Shown here one piece after another: positions 55,734-64,000 of a stretch of 64,000 nt of DNA (position 1 is the first letter of the stretch; every line of letters begins with the position of its first letter). A program made the translations under genes and the position numbers. The notes under the pieces were generated by a model. The model did not search any database and had not been told where the DNA came from. It worked only from the letters and a program-made list of their open reading frames with translations. Location of the stretch: contig JAIOJX010000032.1 of NCBI GenBank assembly GCA_022376925.1, positions 101,486,794 to 101,550,793 of the forward strand. The letters run 5' to 3'. This DNA comes from Tragulus kanchil. Its lineage: Eukaryota > Chordata > Mammalia > Artiodactyla > Tragulidae.

Positions 55734-56517
55734 ATTCTTAAACAGAGCCCCCAAAGCACGCAAATAAATGTGACAGCCTCCTATGTGTGACTGATGTCTC
55801 TGAGTCTCAGCCAGAGGCCTTCAGGAAGGGCAAAGATGGGGTTTCTTAAGTATGACTCTGGGTGCATCTAAAATATGATAAGTATTTGATAAACATCTGA
55901 TGAAGAAGTAAATTATCCATGTTGTGGGGAGACTGAAGTCTGATTTGAGAGGACTGTATCTTCAGAGGAGGAAGGTGCTTTACTACAGAGGTGTCCATAG
56001 GGAAGATGATATTTGAGTCACACTTGAATCAGATGACAATTTCAACAGAGGAAGAATGGGGGAAGGGACACAGCACTGACATAGGAAAGGGCAGGAGGTA
56101 TGTCTGGTCAGTGGGGGAGGGCCTCTTCATCGTGACTGCTTCATAAAGTGGGTGGATTTACTGGGAAACACATACAGACATAGGGTTGAAAGCCAGATCA
56201 TTTGGGGGAGGGGATGGTGTCATGGAGAATTTGGCCATTTTTTGGTGTATCAGCAGTTAGTGTATCAGAAGTTAGTGATGATGATGACTGAAGTTGATCA
56301 CCAGTTGTTTCAAACTCTGTGCGATGTTATGGACTGTAGCCTGCCAGGCTCCTCTGTCCATAGGATTCTCCAGGAGTAGCTTCCCGTGCCCTCCTCCAGG
56401 AAATTAGTGGCATATGCAGGTGAATTCAAATGTTTTCTCCTTTGGCTCTTATATAGTTTAATTTTTTAAAAACAGAGTCCCTAAAGCATGAGAAATAGAG
56501 TTCAAATTCTTAAACAG

Positions 56518-56840
56518 GGCTTCCCTGGTGGTCCATTGGTAAGGACACTGCCTTGCAGTGCAAGGGGCGCCGGTTCTATCCCTGGCCTGGGAAGATCCCA
56601 CGTGCCGCGGAGTGGCTGGACCAATGTGTCCAACTACCGAGCCGGAACTCTGGAGCGCATGCGCCCAGAGCCGGTGCTCTGCGACGACAGAGGCCACCAC
56701 GATGGGAGGCCCACACGGGCCAAAGAACAAAGACAGATGAAAATAGAGAAATGAAAGACCAATAGAAGTAGCCTGCCTGCTCCCCTCCCTCCCTACCCCA
56801 CCCCCCAAAATAAATAAATAAATAAATCTTAAAAAAAAAA
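56518..56840 (+). repeat. CHR-type SINE (second copy, in D17)
   Basis: Second copy of 55410-55733 including both target duplications. One G is missing in the head (cattggtaagg). Confidence 0.9.
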
Positions 56841-56969
56841 ATTCTTAAACAGAGCCCCCAAAGCACGCAAATAAATGTGACAGCCTCCTATGTGTGACTG
56901 ATGTCTCTGAGTCTCAGCCAGAGGCCTTCAGGAAGCATGATGGGGTTCTTAAGTATGACTCTGGGTGCA

Positions 56970-57295
56970 ATCCTTGGCTCCAACTTGAATCTTGTGTTGC
57001 TGAGTTTGAGGACTCTGGTGGGATGCTCTGCTGTCAACTCAAGCTGATCCAAGCTCTCAGTCTTCAGTCTCAGTTTTCAGTAGGGAGCCCATTACATTTT
57101 AAAGAGGCATCTGCTTGCCCATGTTCTTCACCTTTCACTCATCTAAATTCTTATCACACTAACGACCTGATAATTTTATTCTAAGAGGCCACCTGAGCCT
57201 TCTTTCCATCCATTTATGTGCCATTTATCTGTTCATTGGTTTATTCACTTAGCTTACAGATGTCTTTCAAGTGCTGTTATGATTATTTTAGCTTT
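56970..57295. other. Anonymous sequence
   Basis: No gene or repeat recognised. Confidence 0.4.
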
Positions 57296-57297
57296 AC

Positions 57298-57530
57298 TTT
57301 TTTTTTTTTTTTGATTACAGCACAGTTGGTTTGCAATGTTGTGTTAGTTTCTTCTGTACTATAAGAATAAGCTGTAACTATACATATATCCCCTCCCTCT
57401 TGGAACTTGCCCCCCATCCCACTCATCTAGGTTATTGCAAAGCACTGAGCTGAGCTCCCTGTGCAGTGCAACAGCTTCTCACAGTCTGTTTTACACATAG
57501 TCGTGTATATATGTTGATTAAACATCTGCT
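57298..57530 (-). repeat. Artiodactyl L1 3' UTR
   Basis: Antisense: poly-T, then ggtttgcaatgttgtgttag, atacatatatcccctccctc, aggttattgcaaagcactg and gagctccctgtgcagtgc. Confidence 0.82.
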
Positions 57531-57780
57531 CCTTTCCAGGACTGTGCCACGTGTGCTGAGAATGCAATGAGAAATAAAAAGGCCTTAGATTTTGTTAAGG
57601 GCTGGAAAGGCAAAGAATACAGGGACACAAGGAAATAAGTAACTGGAGAACTTCATCGGTTTGTGGGAGGGAAGTTCTCTCTGTGGAAGTCACATTTGGG
57701 TTTTTTGAATGAACAGTAGAAGTTGACCAGGTGAAGAGAGGAGAGTAGGACTGTCCTAGGCAGAAGGCACATGTGCACGA

Positions 57781-60053
57781 AAAGTTTTGTCTGTCTTCCT
57801 TGCCAGAATGTGAACCCTGCCTCTTCATACCTAGCAGAGTACCTGGGGCATAGTAAGTAGTTAGTAAATAGTTTAATGAACAAAAGCATGAGCTAAGAGG
57901 AAGTATGAGCGTCTATTTAACAGACACCCCAGCATTTGTCCAAGTCCAATGTGGTTACTTCCAATGTAGCTTGTTGAACTGTTCATCTGAGCAGTAACAC
58001 CTGTTACTCCTAGTCTTGGATACATTAGAAGGGAGAAGTCTTGTTAATGCTGTTTTATCATTGAATCATTCTTCTTGGAAAGTAGAAAATGAGAGGGACT
58101 CAGAACTCAAAAAATTTTTTTATAGATTGGATCCCCCAAAACTTTAATTTTAAACCGAGACTTAAAGAGACTCAATATCTCATCTGTGGCTGCACAGTGG
58201 TTATGTAAAAATGGTGGAGCAGGGTGTTCGAGGCCAGAGGAAGTTCTCAAAGTCTGAACAATAGTTCCCCAATTCTCAAAAAGCAGAGAAAAGCTCAAGG
58301 GGGAAGAGGAGGGTTGGTTGTGTCAAATGCTAAGACAGAACAACATGAAAAGCGAGTTTTAGATTTGCATCTTTAAGAAAAGGAACGAAAAAGGAACACT
58401 TTTTTTTTTCAGATATGGCCCTTCTGCCTCTGAGGAATATCCAAAAATCTATGGGAGTCTAGTTTTTTCACAGAGCTTCATAGGACCTTTCATTAAACTC
58501 TCCCCTTTTTCACCAGAACCTAAGTGGTCATCTGGAAAAAATGTCACCGGCAGAGTGGCTTCTCCAGTCCCCAGGCCACTTCATTCTTCTGTAGACTGTG
58601 CTTGTCATGCTGGAATCTTTAGCTGACCCAAGTCACAAAGGTTTTCTGTGTTTTTCTTCTAGATATTGTGTAGTTTTAAATTTTACATGTAGGTTTATGG
58701 TCCATTTAGAGTTAATTCTTGTTTATGGAACAAAGTATAGGTTGAAAGTTGTTTTTTTACCTTTTGTTTTATTTTTCTGCACAAGCACATCCTACTCTGC
58801 CACTATTTGTTGAAAAGACAACAAAGGCTTCCTGACAGAATAGCCTTTCCATTGGTATTAAAATCATAAATATATATGCATATATGTATGTATATATATT
58901 CATTTTTCTTTTGCTATTTGTCTTGCAACATGTCACAAAAGTTTTGTGCCCAGAATGTGAACCCTGCCTCTTCATACCTAGCAGAGTACCTGGGGCATAG
59001 TAAGTAGTTAGTAAATAGTTTAATGAACAAAAGCATGAGCTAAGAGGAAGTATGAGCGTCTATTTAACAGACACCCCAGCATTTGTCCAAGTCCAATGTG
59101 GTTACTTCCAATGTAGCTTGTTGAACTGTTCATCTGAGCAGTAACACCTGTTACTCCTAGTCTTGGATACATTAGAAGGGAGAAGTCTTGTTAATGCTGT
59201 TTTATCATTGAATCATTCTTCTTGGAAAGTAGAAAATGAGAGGGACTCAGAACTCAAAAAATTTTTTTATAGATTGGATCCCCCAAAACTTTAATTTTAA
59301 ACCGAGACTTAAAGAGACTCAATATCTCATCTGTGGCTGCACAGTGGTTATGTAAAAATGGTGGAGCAGGGTGTTCGAGGCCAGAGGAAGTTCTCAAAGT
59401 CTGAACAATAGTTCCCCAATTCTCAAAAAGCAGAGAAAAGCTCAAGGGGGAAGAGGAGGGTTGGTTGTGTCAAATGCTAAGACAGAACAACATGAAAAGC
59501 GAGTTTTAGATTTGCATCTTTAAGAAAAGGAACGAAAAAGGAACACTTTTTTTTTTCAGATATGGCCCTTCTGCCTCTGAGGAATATCCAAAAATCTATG
59601 GGAGTCTAGTTTTTTCACAGAGCTTCATAGGACCTTTCATTAAACTCTCCCCTTTTTCACCAGAACCTAAGTGGTCATCTGGAAAAAATGTCACCGGCAG
59701 AGTGGCTTCTCCAGTCCCCAGGCCACTTCATTCTTCTGTAGACTGTGCTTGTCATGCTGGAATCTTTAGCTGACCCAAGTCACAAAGGTTTTCTGTGTTT
59801 TTCTTCTAGATATTGTGTAGTTTTAAATTTTACATGTAGGTTTATGGTCCATTTAGAGTTAATTCTTGTTTATGGAACAAAGTATAGGTTGAAAGTTGTT
59901 TTTTTACCTTTTGTTTTATTTTTCTGCACAAGCACATCCTACTCTGCCACTATTTGTTGAAAAGACAACAAAGGCTTCCTGACAGAATAGCCTTTCCATT
60001 GGTATTAAAAATCATAAATATATATGCATATATATGTATGTATATATATTCAT
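57781..60053. repeat. Tandem duplication D18 (unit ~1.15 kb)
   Basis: Copy 1 is 57781-58902 and copy 2 is 58937-60053. The 34 bp between (58903-58936) reads like a shortened, error-filled continuation of the sequence after 60053 (gctatttgtc is present in both). Copy 2 opens aaaagttttgtgcccagaatg, a compressed form of the 57781-57811 sequence. Other differences are A-run and TA-run lengths. Confidence 0.9.
58650..58902 (-). repeat. L1 ORF2 remnant (D18 copy 1 part)
   Basis: Antisense L1 ORF2 sequence (atgtaggtttatggtccattt, gagttaattcttgtttatgg, ccactatttgttgaaaagac). It is cut by the D18 junction; the same sequence resumes intact at 59797. Confidence 0.7.
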
Positions 60054-60710
60054 CTTCTTGTATCTTTGGACCCTATTCTGTACCATTGCTCTATTTGTCT
60101 ATTTCCATGCTAATACAATGGTTTTGATTAATGTAATTTATAATAAGTCTTGAAATCTGATAGTAGAAGTTGTTCAGCTTTGTTCTTCCTTTTAAATATT
60201 GTTAGGGTTTATTTAGATTCTTTGCATTCTCATATGAATTTTAAAATCAGTTTGTCAATTAAAAAAAATCTATTGGCATTTTGATTGGGGTGGTATTGAA
60301 TCTGCTGAGTGATTTGGGGAGAATATATTAATATTGAGTTCCCCAGCATATGATTACAGTGAACTCGCCATTTACTCAGATTTTCTTTAACGTCTTTCAG
60401 CAATGTTTTTCCATTTTCAGTGTATAGATATTTTACAGCTTCTCAGATTCATGGCTAAATATTTCATATTTTTATGCTATTGACAATGATATATTTTAAA
60501 ATTAAGGTTTCTGATATTTTATTGCTAGTATATAGTCATATAATTGATCATTGTAGACCTGCTAAATTCACTCAGTTCTAATAACCTTGTTTTTTGCATA
60601 TTTTTGCATATTTTGTTAGATTTTCTATATAGATGATCATGTTATCTGTGACTAAAGTCGCTTTCACTTCTTCCCATCTAATCTGGGTATCTCTTTTCTG
60701 GGTCTGGAAA
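59797..60710 (-). repeat. L1 ORF2 remnant
   Basis: Antisense L1 ORF2, older subfamily: ccattgctctatttgtctatt, gcattctcatatgaatttt, ggcattttgattggggtgg, tctttcagcaatgtttttcc, attgctagtatatagtcat, tctatatagatgatcatg. No frame survives. Confidence 0.78.
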
Positions 60711-61055
60711 CTCTCTCAATTGAAGCAGGAAACCAAGGCAATTGTGAGAACTCAACTTGTTTGTTTCTTACATCTCAGTGGCCAGTATTAAAATCTGAAA
60801 ACTTAATCCAGATCATCTTGAAATTAGTTAAATTATATGAATACAAATAGTAGAACCAAAGCTTAATGCTCTTCCATTTGTATGACTAACACTTTATTCT
60901 TTACAAAGTGTCTCTAATTATATTAGCTGAGATGTTTGTAAATAGCCCCAAGGGGAGGACAGATGTGTGTTATTTATGTTGGTACAAGACCTCCCCCCAA
61001 CCCGACCCCCACGAGTCCCCATGAATCATTCCTCCCTGTAACAATGTCCCTTTTT
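60711..61055. other. Anonymous sequence
   Basis: No gene or repeat recognised. Confidence 0.4.
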
Positions 61056-61059
61056 GTAA

Positions 61060-61475
61060 TTTGCCTTTGCCTTCATCCCATCAAAGGGGATAGTATCTTT
61101 CCCCAACTGTTGGGACTGGGCTGGCCCTGTAACTTGTTTTGACTGATAGAGTATAAGGAGAGTGATCCTGTATAAGGTGATGCCTTAAGCGACCCTACAG
61201 TTCCATTTCTCCTCTCGGTGAGCAGCATTGCCATGTAGGGAGGCCCAGTCTAGCACTTAAATATAGAAGACCCTGTGCAGAAAAAGAAGTTCAGGGTCCT
61301 AGCTGTGTCCATGGGGCCTAAGTCCCAACTGATTCACTAGCTGAATGCTACTCTGTGAGTGGGTCCAGAAAGATGAGCAGAACTGCACAGAACTGTGAGA
61401 AACACACTCTTGATCTTTCACATCACTGAGTTTTGAGGTGATTTGCTCCATGGCAAAAGTTAATGAAATGAGGAG
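61060..61475 (+). repeat. Old LTR-like repeat (possibly MaLR/MLT)
   Basis: gggactgggctggccctgtaac, ttgttttgactgatagag, ttccatttctcctctcgg, catgtagggaggcccag, cagaactgtgagaaacac and actgagttttgaggtgattt follow a known old mammalian LTR pattern with a final 'ccactgagttttggggtggttt'. Family name uncertain; no viral genes. Confidence 0.4.
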
Positions 61476-61484
61476 AGATCATTC

Positions 61485-61600
61485 ACATTTTACTGAGGAA
61501 ACTGAAGCCCAGATAGGGAAGATGTTCAAACTAGAAGATTGTAGATCTAGGTCAGAATTTAGAATACCTGACTTCTAATCTAGTTTTCTTACCATCTATA
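61485..61600 (+). repeat. MIR SINE fragment
   Basis: cacattttactgaggaaactg, aagcccagatagggaag and gacttctaatctagttttc are the MIR core and end motifs. Confidence 0.65.
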
Positions 61601-62041
61601 TGGTTCTTTCCTGTTTTGCAATTTACTCTCCATCTTAAATTCCTCATCATCTTAAAGCAACCTCTGAAGTTGAGCTTCCTAGAACCTTGAGAAACCCTGT
61701 GAATTGAGCTACATTTAATAGCTCAGCTATGAGCAAGGGTTCTAGGAACTTCCTTAAGGGAAATAGAAACTGAAATCTTTAGTAAAGTTTCATTCTTAGC
61801 TGTATTTTGAATTCCTATTGTTACTCAGTCTTTGGGAAAATAAACTTGGGCATTCTCAAATTGGGTGTGAATTTGGAGAGAAGACTTAGAATATCCATAG
61901 GCTTAAGGGCTTAAAAAATATGCAAGCATAACAACTGCTTTTTGTGTAAGTCAAGTAGGTGTTGACTGATTCTATCAATTTGTAAGTCCAAACAACTTCC
62001 AGATGGTTCTAATAACAGTAAAAGTATCTTATATTTGATTA

Positions 62042-62235
62042 GTGGCCTTCAGTTTACAAAGTAGTTTCACATCTTTGTCTTTATTCCAATCCCATTATAG
62101 AGCCTGTGAGGAAAGAGGCCAGGATTATTGGTTCTATTTTCTAGATGGAAAAACTGAGTCTTAAAAGGGAAAGTGGCTTGCATAAAAACAACCTCAAAAC
62201 AAGCAGCAGAGTCAGGATTTAAATCAAATCTATTC
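62042..62235 (+). repeat. MIR-like SINE (copied at ~63140-63333)
   Basis: tttacaaagtagtttcacatc, ctttattccaatcccattatag, gttctattttctagatgg and aaaactgagtcttaaaagg follow a MIR-type core with the usual 'agatgggaaaactgagtc' motif. Confidence 0.55.
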
Positions 62236-62461
62236 CATGGTCAATGAATTTTCCAGCCCACTGCCCTCAGTCTTGTCCACAGTTTCCTCTAGAACATCCT
62301 CCATCCATTTCCACTGGAACATCAACAATGAAAGGGGACACTGTTATGTGGTAAGTCTAGGAAAGAGGGACCCAAAGAGAAGGAACTCACAGTCTGGCAG
62401 AATGATGGATTCAGAGACAACTAATTGCATCAACAGTGATAATAGTATTGGTAGTAATAAT

Positions 62462-62645
62462 AATGAACAGTAGTGGAGTACTATGTGTCTAACCCTATTC
62501 TAAAAGACTCAGGCACCTTAGGTAATTCTGAAAACAATCCTGCCTGGTCCATGTTGCTATTATTCTCACTTAGCAAATATAAAAGAGGTTTTAAGTAGCA
62601 TTTTGAAGAAACTCAGCTAGTCAGTGATGGATCTGGGGCTGTAAA
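62462..62645 (+). repeat. MIR SINE (copied at ~63560-63743)
   Basis: gagtactatgtgtctaacc, ttaggtaattctgaaaac, ttgctattattctcacttagc and aactcagctagtcagtgatgg are MIR motifs in order. Confidence 0.65.
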
Positions 62646-64000
62646 TTCCAAGAGGAGGCTTGCAGAGGTGAAAGAGATCAGAAAAACATTCCTAGTCTCC
62701 CAGGAAAAATTCAGGAAGGCTTCATTGAGGAGAATTTCATGAATCAGGTCTTGAAGGATCTTGGATTTGTCAGGAGACACAGTGATGTGCTGCAAGGTGC
62801 TATTAGGGAACCGAATGGTGATGGGCCCACATATAGTTCAGTGTGATGAAACTAAACATGTAAATGCAAAGGGTCTTACAGCACTAGGTGGTTTTGGTGT
62901 TTATTTTGATTCCTATTGTTACTCAGTCTTTGGGAAAATAAACTTGGGCATTCTCAAATTGGGTGTGAATTTGGAGAGAAGACTTAGAATATCCATAGGC
63001 TTAAGGGCTTAAAAAATATGCAAGCATAACAACTGCTTTTTGTGTAAGTCAAGTAGGTGTTGACTGATTCTATCAATTTGTAAGTCCAAACAACTTCCAG
63101 ATGGTTCTAATAACAGTAAAAGTATCTTATATTTGATTAGTGGCCTTCAGTTTACAAAGTAGTTTCACATCTTTGTCTTTATTCCAATCCCATTATAGAG
63201 CCTGTGAGGAAAGAGGCCAGGATTATTGGTTCTATTTTCTAGATGGAAAAACTGAGTCTTAAAAGGGAAAGTGGCTTGCATAAAAACAACCTCAAAACAA
63301 GCAGCAGAGTCAGGATTTAAATCAAATCTATTCCATGGTCAATGAATTTTCCAGCCCACTGCCCTCAGTCTTGTCCACAGTTTCCTCTAGAACATCCTCC
63401 ATCCATTTCCACTGGAACATCAACAATGAAAGGGGACACTGTTATGTGGTAAGTCTAGGAAAGAGGGACCCAAAGAGAAGGAACTCACAGTCTGGCAGAA
63501 TGATGGATTCAGAGACAACTAATTGCATCAACAGTGATAATAGTATTGGTAGTAATAATAATGAACAGTAGTGGAGTACTATGTGTCTAACCCTATTCTA
63601 AAAGACTCAGGCACCTTAGGTAATTCTGAAAACAATCCTGCCTGGTCCATGTTGCTATTATTCTCACTTAGCAAATATAAAAGAGGTTTTAAGTAGCATT
63701 TTGAAGAAACTCAGCTAGTCAGTGATGGATCTGGGGCTGTAAATTCCAAGAGGAGGCTTGCAGAGGTGAAAGAGATCAGAAAAACATTCCTAGTCTCCCA
63801 GGAAAAATTCAGGAAGGCTTCATTGAGGAGAATTTCATGAATCAGGTCTTGAAGGATCTTGGATTTGTCAGGAGACACAGTGATGTGATGCGTAGGTGCT
63901 ATTAGGGAACCGAATGGTGATGGGCCCACATATAGTTCAGTGTGATGAAACTAAACATTAAGGTGTTAAATATGAAGAGATGTAAGTAGACAGACAACTA

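Larger units (their letters stand above)
54758..56969. repeat. Tandem duplication D17 (unit 1108 bp)
   Basis: Copy 1 is 54758-55866 and copy 2 is 55866-56969. Differences: cattgggtaagg against cattggtaagg inside the SINE head, and a cluster near the end (ggaagggcaaagatggggttt against ggaagcatgatggggtt). Because D16 overlaps, the segment beginning atctaaaatatgataag is present three times (53608, 54758, 55866). Confidence 0.92.
61803..63958. repeat. Tandem duplication D19 (unit ~1.10 kb)
   Basis: Copy 1 is 61803-62859 and copy 2 is 62902-63958, with a 42-bp filler (62860-62901). Differences: ttttgaattcc against ttttgattcc at the start, and gtgctgcaaggtgc against gtgatgcgtaggtgc near the end. 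Contents: MIR-type cores at about 62042-62235 and 62462-62645 with their copies, plus anonymous DNA. Confidence 0.9.

Noticed and set aside
881..63958. Tandem direct repeats as a CRISPR array or satellite
   Set aside because: Units are 1.1 kb, each unique, present in only two copies (three where they overlap), in mammalian DNA with no cas genes.

Overview
This window is non-coding, repeat-rich mammalian DNA from a ruminant. It carries Bov-tA/Bov-A SINEs (a tRNA-Glu-like or BovB-derived body ending in a 'gactgagcgactgaac'-type tail), a BovB (RTE LINE) 3' fragment, cetartiodactyl CHR-type tRNA-Glu SINEs and the typical artiodactyl L1 3' UTR, on a background of old mammalian MIR, L2, L1M, MER5A and MaLR LTR sequence. 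I cannot name the species. I found no intact protein-coding gene. Open reading frames of 60-200 codons are present, but every one I checked lies in repeats or anonymous sequence, and many occur twice only because the DNA under them is duplicated. The one gene-derived feature is a processed pseudogene of ferritin light chain (FTL), about 11,455-12,160 on the minus strand. It still carries a recognisable iron-responsive element from the parental 5' UTR.

The dominant structure is a series of 19 direct tandem duplications, called D1-D19 here. Each duplicates an unrelated stretch of sequence, yet every unit is 1.06-1.21 kb long, and together they add about 21 kb, a third of the window. Copies are nearly identical. 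The differences I can see are mostly homopolymer or dinucleotide length changes, plus scrambled bases next to the junctions; nine junctions carry roughly 5-42 bp of filler. Repeats, microsatellites and unique DNA are all duplicated alike. The simplest reading is an assembly artefact: overlapping contig ends of about 1.1 kb kept twice during gap filling. No mobile element or known mutational process I know of gives such a fixed length on unrelated sequences. If long reads confirmed them they would be remarkable, so they head the findings.

Layout: 1-881 MITE-like remnant and a young CHR SINE; D1 881-3163; 3.2-8.9 kb anonymous DNA with L2, Bov-tA, L1M and a MIR split by a CHR SINE; D2 8889-11172, which contains a complex fold-back/templated insertion beside a Bov-tA; 11.2-13.1 kb MIR, (CTACTG)n, FTL pseudogene, and MER5A split by a CHR SINE; D3 13.1-15.3 kb; L1M fragments and (GT)26 to 16.4 kb; D4 17.0-19.4; D5 20.1-22.4; D6 23.3-25.5; D7 25.9-28.0; D8 28.0-30.1; D9 31.4-33.6 (BovB fragment); D10 34.6-36.7; D11 37.6-40.0 (MaLR LTR with Bov-tA); a CHR SINE cluster 41.0-41.75; D12 and D13 41.9-46.2; D14 and D15 47.2-51.6; an L1 block to 52.7; D16 and D17 52.9-57.0; D18 57.8-60.1 running into an L1 ORF2 remnant; LTR-like sequence near 61 kb; D19 61.8-63.96. 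Removing the second copies would leave a conventional intergenic or intronic stretch of about 42-43 kb.
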